The notes under the pieces are model-generated. The model saw only the letters and a program-made list of their open reading frames with translations. It had not been told where the DNA came from and ran no database searches. DNA of 42,390 bases from Paenibacillus oceani (GTDB lineage Bacteria; Bacillota; Bacilli; Paenibacillales; NBRC-103111), in the NCBI RefSeq assembly GCF_014705615.1, contig NZ_JACXJA010000064.1, positions 1 through 42,390 of the forward strand, in the 5' to 3' direction. Position 1 is the stretch's first letter; each line of letters opens with the position of its first letter. Both the position numbers and the translations under genes were made by a program. Shown here piece by piece: positions 17,372 through 25,749 of this stretch.

Positions 17372-18526
17372 ATGAGCATGACGACGCAGCGGACAGTACT
17401 GGAAGAAGCGGAAGCATTTATCCGGATATGCGGCGATGAACTGGGCTGGGGCGCCGATCGTACGAACGATCGGCTGCTCGAGGTCCGGCGCCGGATCGCG
17501 GAGAGCGGAAGCTACGAGCATACGGAGGAGGAACTTCGGCTCGGAGCGCGGCTTGCCTGGCGCAACAGCAACCGGTGCATCGGGCGGCTGTTCTGGGAGA
17601 CGCTCGAGGTTGTGGACGTTAGACAGCTCGAGACGGAGGAACAGATTGCCGAGGCGCTGCTCCGCCATATCGGGACCGCGACCAACGGCGGACGAATTAG
17701 GCCGACAATTACGGTATTCCGGCAGGCGGGGCGACCCGGCCGGGAGATTCGGATCGAGAATTATCAATTGATCCGTTATGCGGGTTACGAGACGGAGGAA
17801 GGGATTGTCGGCGACCCGGATTCGGTCGATTTTACGAAGCGATGCCTGGAGCTTGGCTGGCAGGGGGAACGGACGGCTTTCGACGTGCTGCCGCTCGTCG
17901 TGCGGATCGGGGATCGGACTCCCCGGTTATTCCCGATTCCCCGCGAACTTGTGCTGGAGGTCCCGCTCTCCCACCCGGAGCTGCCTGGACTTGCCGATCT
18001 GCAGTTGAAATGGTACGCCGTGCCGATCGTCTCCAACATGATACTGGAGATCGGTGGCGTCTCGTACACTGCGGCTCCGTTTAACGGCTGGTATATGGGG
18101 ACGGAGATCGGGGCTCGCAATCTGGCCGACGAGCGCCGGTACAACCTGCTTCCGGCGGTGGCGTCGCTGATGGGGCTCGATATGCGGCACGAGTCGTACT
18201 TGTGGCGGGACCGGGCTCTGGTGGAGCTGAACGTGGCCGTTCTGCATTCCTACAAGAAGCACGGAGTGATGATCGTCGATCATCATACGGCGGCGCAGCA
18301 GTTTACCCGGTTCGAGGAGCGCGAGAGCCGGTGCGGAAGAGGCGTAACGGGAGACTGGACATGGCTGATCCCTCCCCTATCGCCTGCGACGACGCCGATT
18401 TTCCATAATCATTACGAGGACCGGATCGTGACTCCGAACTTCTTCCACCCGGACCGTGACGGCACGGCAACAGGCGATATCGGCGTTTGTCCGGTTAGCG
18501 GTACGCAAAGGGCATTCACTCCATGA
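17372..18526 (+). CDS. nos: bacterial nitric oxide synthase oxygenase
   Basis: 384 residues; makes nitric oxide and citrulline from arginine, with heme and a pterin or folate cofactor. The heme-thiolate block is WRNSNRCIGR (Cys69). Substrate residue Glu245 lies in FNGWYMGTEIGARN. The C-terminal dimer/cofactor region is DHHTAAQQF...GDWTWLIPPLSPATTPIFH. It is slightly longer than the usual roughly 360 residues because of a short C-terminal tail. No reductase domain is fused, as usual in bacteria, so electrons must come from cellular flavoproteins encoded elsewhere. It is a single-gene unit with its own promoter and a shared terminator overlapping its stop. NO is known to protect Gram-positive bacteria from oxidative stress; its role here is an inference. 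Confidence 0.97.
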   Translation: MSMTTQRTVLEEAEAFIRICGDELGWGADRTNDRLLEVRRRIAESGSYEHTEEELRLGARLAWRNSNRCIGRLFWETLEVVDVRQLETEEQIAEALLRHIGTATNGGRIRPTITVFRQAGRPGREIRIENYQLIRYAGYETEEGIVGDPDSVDFTKRCLELGWQGERTAFDVLPLVVRIGDRTPRLFPIPRELVLEVPLSHPELPGLADLQLKWYAVPIVSNMILEIGGVSYTAAPFNGWYMGTEIGARNLADERRYNLLPAVASLMGLDMRHESYLWRDRALVELNVAVLHSYKKHGVMIVDHHTAAQQFTRFEERESRCGRGVTGDWTWLIPPLSPATTPIFHNHYEDRIVTPNFFHPDRDGTATGDIGVCPVSGTQRAFTP

Positions 18527-18542
18527 CGGAGCGAATGCCCTT
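18508..18542. terminator. bidirectional terminator between nitric oxide synthase and deacetylase
   Basis: AAGGGCATTC and GAATGCCCTT form a 10-bp stem with the synthase stop codon in its loop. It lies between convergent genes and can terminate both. Confidence 0.75.
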
Positions 18543-18549
18543 GACGTTT

Positions 18550-19470
18550 TTACGCCGCTTTGCCGGCCAGCAGCTCCGGCACGGTTACGAACGTGTATCC
18601 TTTTTGTTTTAAATATTCGATCATTTGCGGCAGCACCTCGACGGTATTGTCCAGCTTGCCGTTTTTGCCTCCGAAGCTGTGCATTAAGATAATGCCTCCG
18701 GGCTTCGCATGCTCCTTGACGATCTCCATGATCTGCTCCGGCGGCGTGCCGGCCCAATCCTTCGTATCGACCGTCCAATGGATAAGCTCCTGTTTGGAGG
18801 CCGCTACCGTTTTCTTCACCTTCTCGTTGGTCGCACCGTACGGCGCACGGAACAGATCGGTTCCGCTTCCGAGCACTTTGCGGAGCGCTTCGTCGGTTTT
18901 GGCGATTTCTTCGGCGATTTGATCCGGGTTACATTCGGTCAATTTGGCATGATGATACGAATGATTGCCGATGGCGTGACCTTCTTTTTGAATCCGTTTC
19001 AGAACATCCCCGTACTTCGCAATCTGAATGCCAACGACGAAAAAGGTCGCCTTGACGTCGTGCTCCTTCAAAATATCCAATACTTGAGGCGTATACGTTT
19101 TGTCCGGACCGTCGTCGAAGGTGAGCGCGATCTGCTTCCCTTCCGGCTTCTTGACCGGAACGGTCGGCTTCCCGGCTTCATTTGGCTTCGCCGTTTCTTT
19201 CGGTGCTGCCGGTTTCGGTGTGCCGTTTTCCTTGCCCGGCTTCGCTGCTACGGAGCTGCCGGGCGCCGGCAAGCCGCTCTGTCCGCCGGTCATCGATGCG
19301 TTCTCTACCGGCGGCACCTGAGGGGGAGTCATCGGACTGTGCACTTCCTCGGCTACAGCGGTCTGCGGACTTTCGCCGCCAATCCATGCGGTTTTAATCG
19401 TATAACCGGCAAAAATCAGCAGCATGACAACACTAACGACCGTTAGTCTTAATCTTCTACGTCTTCTCAT
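18550..19470 (-). CDS. membrane-anchored polysaccharide deacetylase (NodB fold)
   Basis: 306 residues. The N-terminus is basic (MRRRRRLRL) with one transmembrane helix (about 10-28), then an Ala/Pro/Lys/Thr-rich linker to about 110, placing the enzyme at the cell wall. The NodB domain has TFDDGP (D119, D120), zinc histidines in GNHSYHH (H170, H174), FRAPYG, VDTKDW and ILMHSF, all intact. It probably deacetylates peptidoglycan GlcNAc or a related polymer. AAAGGA precedes the ATG at nine bases. Confidence 0.95.
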   Translation of the reverse strand: MRRRRRLRLTVVSVVMLLIFAGYTIKTAWIGGESPQTAVAEEVHSPMTPPQVPPVENASMTGGQSGLPAPGSSVAAKPGKENGTPKPAAPKETAKPNEAGKPTVPVKKPEGKQIALTFDDGPDKTYTPQVLDILKEHDVKATFFVVGIQIAKYGDVLKRIQKEGHAIGNHSYHHAKLTECNPDQIAEEIAKTDEALRKVLGSGTDLFRAPYGATNEKVKKTVAASKQELIHWTVDTKDWAGTPPEQIMEIVKEHAKPGGIILMHSFGGKNGKLDNTVEVLPQMIEYLKQKGYTFVTVPELLAGKAA

Positions 19471-20043
19471 AAGCTGAATCCTTTCTCTTCTACCATGCTG
19501 GCTGCTTGCCGATCTATTTATTTGGTTGGAAACGATGCTGGATGATCAGGAACGAACTTCCGCAACAAGCACGGACGCCGTACCATCATTAGGCTCTGTT
19601 TCGAAGTGTTTCATAACGGGTGAATCGGTTGCTTGGGGCGGCGCACCGCGGTTTGCGCCTACAAGAGTTATGCGTACGCTATTGCCGAACTCTCTTATCT
19701 TATTTGACGGTTGCGGCGACACGAAAGTTTAGATGTTTTCGGGTAAATTCTACATTTTTTTTAACGATACAGAATGTGACTGTTTGTTAAAGCAAACCGG
19801 GGCGTTTTGGCATCATTTCGGCTCATTTTTGGGGAAAGGTTCCGCTGTTCGTTCGGAATAGATGTATGTACTCAGCTGCTATGTTCGAAAAAAAGTCCCT
19901 TCTTCTGGGCTTCCGGGAAGTAATTTCTTGTGACCCTGCGATTCGCCCCGTCTAGTTCCATGGAATGGGAAAAACGGTCCTGTCGGCAGTTGCGTCTCTT
20001 TGTCGTAAATGGTAAAAATGAGAGTAAGGAATTTAAAGTGCGA
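19471..20043. other. 573-bp intergenic region without a gene
   Basis: I see no convincing gene. A 68-codon frame at 19526-19732 has no ribosome-binding site and no resemblance to a family. I looked for a c-di-AMP or other riboswitch ahead of the amidase and found none of the conserved blocks. Confidence 0.5.
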
Positions 20044-20212
20044 GTTCAAAAAGCCCGGTTTTCAGCACCGTGAAGATGGGATGAAGCAAGGAAATGAGGA
20101 GCGGAGCGTAGTGAAAGCTTTCGTGAGCACCGGAGGTTCCGGCTGAATTCCATATTCGATGTCGAGCAGGCTTCCTGTATCTGCTTCGTGATCAAAAGTG
20201 GGCTTTTTGAAC
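20044..20212. repeat. 169-bp intergenic element with terminal inverted repeats
   Basis: The left end GTTCAAAAAGCCC and right end GGGCTTTTTGAAC are perfect 13-bp inverted repeats, with partial pairing continuing inward (TTTT, then CAC). The right end plus 7 bp of flank recurs at 35266-35298 upstream of another secreted-protein gene. It stops 40 bp before the amidase start. A frame through it (20062-20307, minus) is an artefact of the element. Confidence 0.75.
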
Positions 20213-20251
20213 AACCTCTTAAACCTATTAAAAGAAAATAAGAGGACTGCT

Positions 20252-21418
20252 ATGAAACCACCTATTGCACGGAAAGCTGTTCTGGTTCTCGGGATGATGC
20301 TCTGCATCTCTTTGCCTGTAACGGAAAAAGCGCACGCCGGCGATACGTATTCGGCTCGGGTGACTGCGGATCATCTGAACGTTCGCTCCGAACCGGCGGC
20401 CAGTTCGAAGATCGTCAGCTCTTTGTCGAATGGTGCGGTTATCACTGTCTCGGACGAGGCCTACGGCTGGCTGAAGATCAAGGTGGGCCAGAAAACAGGC
20501 TGGGTAGCCGGACAATATGTGAAAAAGCTGAGCAACTCGACAGCAACTGCCGGTAACCCGGCCGCAAGCCCGGCCAAAACCGCAACGACGAACACCTCCA
20601 AAAGCGAAGCGACGCCGAAATCGGCGGTCGGGAACGCCACCGCAAGCAAGCACGGCGTCGTCTCGGCGGACAAGCTGTGGATGCGCAGCGGACCGGGGAC
20701 GAACAACGAGGCGACGGAGCTGCTGCAGAAAGGCGCGGCGCTGACGATCGTGAAGCGGGAGAACGGCTGGCTGCAGGTCCGTACGACCGCCGGCAAGACC
20801 GGATGGGTGTCCGGCCGTTATGTGGACGAGACCGGAGGCAGCGTAACAGCGCAGACGGCACGGAAAACCGGCGGTCTTAGAGGGAAAGTGATCGTGCTTG
20901 ATCCCGGGCACGGCGGCGATGATCCGGGTGTGATCGGCAACAAATATAAGACGATAGAGAAGACGATTAATTTGAGTACGGCCCAGTATGTTGCGGAGGA
21001 GCTGCGCCGCGCCGGGGCGAAAGTCGTCATGACCCGGACAAGCGACAAGGAGCAGCCGGAGCTGTCTCAGCGGGCCGCGCTCGGCAGCAAGCAGCAGGCT
21101 GACGCCTTCGTCAGCATTCATTACAATGCATCCCCCAAGAAAGTGTCGGGCACCTTGACGTTTTATTACTCCGAATCAAAAGACCGGCCCTTGGCCCGCA
21201 GTATCGAGGCAAGGCTCGGCCAAGGAGGCGGCATTAAAAGCAACGGGATCTCGTACGGCAACTACCACGTGCTGCGGGAAAACAAGCAGCCTTCGGTGCT
21301 GCTCGAGCTCGGCTTCCTGACAGATGCCAGCGACGAATCGGTCGTCCGCAAGGACGATTATCAGCGCAAGGCGGCGCGCGCGATCGCGGCCGGCCTGAAC
21401 GATTATTTTGGCGGCTAG
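20252..21418 (+). CDS. N-acetylmuramoyl-L-alanine amidase with two SH3b domains
   Basis: 388 residues, secreted. The signal peptide ends at about AHA (29). Two bacterial SH3 domains (about 33-92 and 134-192, both with the N-V-R-S or W-M-R-S core and GW-V-x-GxYV end) are joined by an Ala/Thr-rich linker. The C-terminal zinc amidase (Amidase_3, about 211-388) has H220 in DPGHGG, E236, H290 in SIHYNA and catalytic E352 in LLELGFL. It cuts the bond between MurNAc and the peptide in cell-wall peptidoglycan; SH3b domains bind the wall. ATG 20252 is preferred to the frame opening at 20198, which would run into the repeat. Confidence 0.95.
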   Translation: MKPPIARKAVLVLGMMLCISLPVTEKAHAGDTYSARVTADHLNVRSEPAASSKIVSSLSNGAVITVSDEAYGWLKIKVGQKTGWVAGQYVKKLSNSTATAGNPAASPAKTATTNTSKSEATPKSAVGNATASKHGVVSADKLWMRSGPGTNNEATELLQKGAALTIVKRENGWLQVRTTAGKTGWVSGRYVDETGGSVTAQTARKTGGLRGKVIVLDPGHGGDDPGVIGNKYKTIEKTINLSTAQYVAEELRRAGAKVVMTRTSDKEQPELSQRAALGSKQQADAFVSIHYNASPKKVSGTLTFYYSESKDRPLARSIEARLGQGGGIKSNGISYGNYHVLRENKQPSVLLELGFLTDASDESVVRKDDYQRKAARAIAAGLNDYFGG

Positions 21419-21640
21419 GTGGGACAGGCAGGACCGTGTGAAGTGTGCGAGACATGCGGGATAGGCAGGACACTTAGGTCTGCGGGATAAGCAGGGTGTG
21501 CAGGACATACAGGACTTACGAGGCGTGCAGGGCCTGTGGGATATGCTGGGCATTCAGGTCTGCGGGATAAGCAGGACGTACAGGCATACGGATATGCAGG
21601 GCAAGCAAGGTGTGCGGTTAGTACATATCGCGGCGTAGCG
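21419..21640 (+). repeat. degenerate purine-rich repeat downstream of the amidase
   Basis: Irregular copies of GGGATAAGCAGG and GCAGGACATAC-like words. The segment GGTCTGCGGGATAAGCAGG occurs near 21478 and again near 21564, about 86 bp apart. No strong ribosome-binding site or family frame; non-coding. Confidence 0.5.
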
Positions 21641-21862
21641 GCACCGTATGCAGTTTTCAGATACGGTGCTTCGCTGCACGGCATGGCGGCGGGAACCTTC
21701 AGAACCACTCAACCGGTGGCGTCTGGAGGTTTTTTTCAGTTATGCGGGAGATGCTAGACCTCATCAAGCTCCGGGTGCGTTTTGCTCGGTATGCAGCGGT
21801 GCTTTCGCCTTGGCGCGCATCGCGAATTGCGGTTTTACTCGCTCAAGGGGGAGTTGTCGTAA

Positions 21863-22056
21863 CTTAAGAGCGATTCGCACCTCTTATTTTGCCAGAAATC
21901 GGGGTTCATGCGAGAATAAGAGCGGTCTGCAGCTGCTAAACTCCCCCGAATTCTGCAAATTGCCCCAAAGCCGCTGAAATAAGAGGTTCAAACCGCCGTT
22001 ATTTCTTGGTAGTGATGCTAAAGTTGTTTAATAAGGGGTGCAAACCTCCTTTATGT
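21863..22056. repeat. four-unit hairpin array D (family I)
   Basis: Units start at 21863, 21915, 21978 and 22030 (spacings 52, 63, 52). The first two are forward (GATTCGCA, GGTCTGCA) and the last two reverse (TTCAAACC, TGCAAACC). It lies in a 1.1-kb gap between convergent genes. Confidence 0.85.
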
Positions 22057-22216
22057 CGAGCAAGGTCGGGAAAGGACCGTCGCTTCCAAAAGCTGCGGAT
22101 ACGATTTACTTTCAGATCGCCGGATTACCGAATCACCGGAGCGCTAGAGAACCGGCCCCCGAACCGGATCACCCGGAGAACCCAAGGAACCGTCCCTCAG
22201 CCTTTTCGCAGGATGC

Positions 22217-22285
22217 GGAACGGCCCGATTCCCAAGAACGGACCTCAGGATTCCACTGCAACGTGGAGGCTCGAGGTCCTTTTTC
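22217..22285 (+). terminator. second copy of the repeated terminator element
   Basis: GGACCTC (22240-22246) pairs with GAGGTCC (22273-22279), followed by T residues. Homology with 11846-11913 extends about 20 bp to the left. From 22286 to 22517 I see nothing. Confidence 0.6.
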
Positions 22286-22517
22286 CCGAAGAAAGTCGGT
22301 TCGAAGCGGGGCGCAGCCTCGCAAAAAGACTTTCGAGACCGCTCCCTATATCTCGTGGAAAATCGTTGGTTCTAAGGGACTCGAAGAACCGAGTACTGAC
22401 TACTGGGAAGGCCCAATCGTATCGGGTAACCCCCACCCCCAAATGACTCCGGTCGGCCGGCCATATGCTGGTAACTGCTGCGCAAGGGGCTTTTATCCAA
22501 GCGCACGGGCTCCAATC

Positions 22518-24722
22518 TCAATGGAACGATTTCCAGAACGCCCCGTTCGTATCGAGAATATCCGCTATTTCCGCATACGGGATCCTGAAGGTCGGGAAAC
22601 CTGCGACATACGGCGCGATCTCGTAAGGCGGGAACAAGATGTGCAGCGCATCCCGGTTTACGAAAAACAGCTGATCGGGCTTCACTTCAACCTTGCTGTC
22701 CGGGAAGACGTAATCGTACTCCGGATTCGTCGCGATCTGCTTCTTCACGATTTCCGTCAGCCGTTGCGTGTAAGGCGCTCCGGGCTTGAACAAATCTTTC
22801 AGCGCATACATATCGCCGTTCGCCAGATTCAGGTGGACGTACACGCGGCTCGGCATCCCGTGGGCCGCTCCGAACGGATAGTTGTATCCGTACAGCTCGA
22901 GGACGAGCAGGTTTTTGTCGAAAAAGACAACCGCATAATCGCCGGTGTAGTTGTAGTCCAGTTGCTTGTCGGCCGGAACCGGCTTCACGGCGGACAGCTC
23001 CGCGAGCTTGCGGTTGACCTTCTTCTGGACAGCCGGATCGGCCATGCCTTCGATCTGCGGGTAGTAGACGAGGTAATCTTTGTTTGGCTTATACTTGACC
23101 TCCCGGACCTGGTAAGGAGGGCGGAGCGGCAGCACGACCGGGGGGCGCCAGACGAGCTTGCCGCTGCGGTCGTAATACGACAGCCGCTGATCGATATTGG
23201 CGCTGATCAACTTGCCGATGAACGCCATCGTGCCGCTGCCCTCGAGCCGGGGCAGATGGGCGGCCTGCCTGCCCGAAGGGTCGATCCAGTACGTGTACCG
23301 GTCGTTGTACACGGAGGCGTACCCTTCGTGGAATTCGGTAATTTGGCCGAAATCAAAGCCGGTCAGCCGTTGTCCGCTGCCGCTGTCGGCAAGCGCGTAT
23401 GTGGAGCCGAGATATGGCCGCTTCGGATCGAGCGCCTTGCCAGCCGCCGCCCGCTGCTCTCCGAGCAATGAGATGTCGTTATATTCGGGCTGCATAATAT
23501 ACGCACCGGTTGTATCGATCAGCCCGTACAGGTTGTTGTAATCCTCCGCGATATTTACGACGGCCCGGCCATTCTGGAAAGGTAGAGCGATGCTGAAGCG
23601 GGGAGGGATCACGATCTTCCCCTTTTCGTCGATATACCCGTACTTGCCGTTTTCCGTCTGCTGGAACGACAGGAGCCCGTCGCCCGGACTGCCGACAAAA
23701 GCGTAGTTGTAGACGGCCAGACGTCTGCCGTCCGTTCCGATTAACGCATACTCGCCTTCCTTCACCTTCACGACCGCTCTGCCGTTTGCAAAGTCGGTCG
23801 CATCCAAGTATTGGGCGGGGATCGCTTCTTGTCCTGCCAGATTCAAATACCCATAGCGGCTTAACCCGCCCGCATCCATCGTGTAGAACACCGCTCTGCC
23901 GTCATGGTAAGCGCCGATATAGTCGTAAGTGTTCGGAGTCAGAATATGGCCGAGGTCGTCGATGACACGGAACCCTTTCTTGTCGATGACAATGGCGCGG
24001 CCTTCCGAGAACGGGGAAACGGATTCGTAAACCGGCTCTACGACAAACCGCCCCCGGGCGTCGATAACGCCTTGCTTGCCGCCGGTCTCCACCACAGCGA
24101 GCCCGTTGTCCTGAAAGTCGTTCGCGTACTCGAACCGGGGAGGGAGGATCGTCTGCCCGCGTTCGTCGATATACCCCCACAGATTGCCCCCGATCGTCCT
24201 GACCGTGATCGGATACAGCGGGATCGTCCGGACGGCGGCGGCGGGCAGTCTCGTTTCGGCTTGTTCCGGCACCAGGACCGGGGCGTAACCGGAGCCGTAT
24301 CCGCTGCCGGAGATCAGCGGCCGGGCCGGGCCCGGACCGAAGTCCATCAGACCGTATCCGGTCCATTCGTAGATCGCCAGCCGAGCGCCGTTCTCCGCAT
24401 CGTGCCATCCGGCGACGATGTTCCACCGGTCAGGACGGGTGAGCGGAGCGGCGTAGAATACGTTTAGCTCATTGCCGTACCCTCTTAAGGCGGAGGCCGG
24501 AGCCCAATTCGTTCCGCTCCAGCGGTACACCATCACATACAAGTCGCCATTGCGCCTATACACGCCGATCCACTCGGGGACGCCGTCTCCGTCCAGATCT
24601 GCGTTCAGACCGGGCTCGGCCCGATTCGGACCGCCGGCCGTCACCCACCCGTCGTCCTCCCGTTTCTCCAAGGAGGCAGTCTCGTTAAGCTTGCCGGCTT
24701 CAGCCGGGAACCGATAGGACAT
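22518..24722 (-). CDS. WG-repeat protein with C-terminal DUF3298 domain
   Basis: 734 residues. The N-terminal third resembles a beta-propeller or VCBS-like start (NADLDGDGVPEWIGVYRRNGD). The middle has WG repeats: LWGYIDERGQTILPPRF, QGVIDARGRFVVEPVY, YGYIDEKGKIVIPPRF and YGLIDTTGAYIMQPEY. The C-terminus (from about 600) fits DUF3298: YPFGAAHGMP...VYVHLNLANG...LKDLF...IAPYVAGFPTFRIPYAEI. There is no signal peptide. I preferred ATG 24722 (10-11 bases after AAAGGAAG) over TTG 24731, which is too close to it. It follows the AraC gene by 85 bp on the same strand. Function unknown; a peptidoglycan or protein-binding surface is a guess. Confidence 0.88.
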   Translation of the reverse strand: MSYRFPAEAGKLNETASLEKREDDGWVTAGGPNRAEPGLNADLDGDGVPEWIGVYRRNGDLYVMVYRWSGTNWAPASALRGYGNELNVFYAAPLTRPDRWNIVAGWHDAENGARLAIYEWTGYGLMDFGPGPARPLISGSGYGSGYAPVLVPEQAETRLPAAAVRTIPLYPITVRTIGGNLWGYIDERGQTILPPRFEYANDFQDNGLAVVETGGKQGVIDARGRFVVEPVYESVSPFSEGRAIVIDKKGFRVIDDLGHILTPNTYDYIGAYHDGRAVFYTMDAGGLSRYGYLNLAGQEAIPAQYLDATDFANGRAVVKVKEGEYALIGTDGRRLAVYNYAFVGSPGDGLLSFQQTENGKYGYIDEKGKIVIPPRFSIALPFQNGRAVVNIAEDYNNLYGLIDTTGAYIMQPEYNDISLLGEQRAAAGKALDPKRPYLGSTYALADSGSGQRLTGFDFGQITEFHEGYASVYNDRYTYWIDPSGRQAAHLPRLEGSGTMAFIGKLISANIDQRLSYYDRSGKLVWRPPVVLPLRPPYQVREVKYKPNKDYLVYYPQIEGMADPAVQKKVNRKLAELSAVKPVPADKQLDYNYTGDYAVVFFDKNLLVLELYGYNYPFGAAHGMPSRVYVHLNLANGDMYALKDLFKPGAPYTQRLTEIVKKQIATNPEYDYVFPDSKVEVKPDQLFFVNRDALHILFPPYEIAPYVAGFPTFRIPYAEIADILDTNGAFWKSFH

Positions 24723-24807
24723 GCTGGTCAAACTTCCTTTCCAATTGGATGTTTGCCTACAGCATATGGAGAATGGGCGGGATTGGTGAGTACCGGTCCG
24801 AAGGAGA

Positions 24808-25584
24808 TCATCTGTCCCTCATGACGGAGAAGGCGGAGGGCGAGACGGCCGTCGCCCGCTTGAACACCCGGTAGAAATAGGAGGTGTCGTAATACCCGAG
24901 GTAGTCGGCGATTTCAGTTACCGTAAAATCGCTGTTCAGCAGCAGGTTGCGGGCCTCCGCGATGCGCAACTGCTGCATATACGCGACAGGCGTCTGGCCG
25001 GTCGCCTCCTTGAACAGCGATATCGCGTAATTGGGGGAACGCTGAATGAGCTCGGCGAGCTCGCCTACATGAAGCGGCTCGCGGTAGTGTTCGCGGATGT
25101 GCCGTTTCATTCGCTCGGCCAGCCTCCACTTCGTCGGGGAGATGCCCGCAGACCCGGATTCGCGGCTTGCGATGGCCGCGATCTCTTGAACAATTCCCGC
25201 AGCCGCGAACCGGTGCATCGGCTTCTCCTCCTGCATTTCGCGGTGCAGCGCCTCGAACCGCTTGGCCACGTAATCGATATCGCCAATTCTTTTTTTCGTA
25301 AAACAGCCGAGGTCGAACAGAGGAACGGTTCCGTGCGGAAACGAATGGTCGAACAGCGCCGAATACTTCCGGTGGGGGTGCGGCCCGTCATTCTCCGCGC
25401 TGCGGAACGTTCCTTTCGGGATGAAGACGAGATCGCCTTCTTCCGCCGTTATTAGAGTATGGTTGATGGTATACACGAGCCTGCCTTCTGTGACGAGGAC
25501 GAGAATGTTGGATTCTACCGCGACCGGTGCCATGCGCCAGTTGGGAATCCTGTCGTCGTAATAAGCGGAATGGAGAGTGAGCAT
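24808..25584 (-). CDS. AraC/XylS-family regulator
   Basis: 258 residues. A cupin-like N-terminus (LVLVTEGRLVYTINHTL, GDLVFIPKGTF) is followed by two C-terminal helix-turn-helix motifs, VGELAELIQRSPNYAISLFKEAT and VTEIADYLGYYDTSYFYRVFKR. AGGGGTG precedes the ATG. It diverges from the sulfatase, with two TTGTACAT half-sites in the shared gap, so it probably activates that gene. Confidence 0.92.
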   Translation of the reverse strand: MLTLHSAYYDDRIPNWRMAPVAVESNILVLVTEGRLVYTINHTLITAEEGDLVFIPKGTFRSAENDGPHPHRKYSALFDHSFPHGTVPLFDLGCFTKKRIGDIDYVAKRFEALHREMQEEKPMHRFAAAGIVQEIAAIASRESGSAGISPTKWRLAERMKRHIREHYREPLHVGELAELIQRSPNYAISLFKEATGQTPVAYMQQLRIAEARNLLLNSDFTVTEIADYLGYYDTSYFYRVFKRATAVSPSAFSVMRDR

Positions 25585-25658
25585 CCGGGAAACACCCCTA
25601 ACACGCCATCATTTGTCCTCATCGTAACACGATCCGCGCTGTCGTTGCCAATGTGATT

Positions 25659-25715
25659 TTGTACATAAAGCCGGAGTATTGTACATGGCTGGCGGCGATT
25701 CGGATTCGTTATAAT
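25659..25715 (+). promoter_or_regulatory. sulfatase promoter with tandem AraC-type half-sites
   Basis: TTGTACAT occurs at 25659-25666 and 25679-25686, exactly 20 bp apart on the same face of the helix. A perfect -10 (TATAAT, 25710-25715) follows, with no recognisable -35. That is the layout of an activator-dependent promoter. Confidence 0.6.
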
Positions 25716-25749
25716 GGGGGCAACCAAGCGTTGGAAGGAGCTGACGAAG

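Noticed and set aside
19471-20251. A riboswitch ahead of the amidase
   Set aside because: I looked for c-di-AMP and c-di-GMP type conserved blocks and did not find them.
22038-23471. A 477-codon plus-strand frame
   Set aside because: It lies antisense to the WG-repeat gene, is rich in charged low-complexity sequence and has no family features. The minus-strand protein has clear repeats and a known domain.
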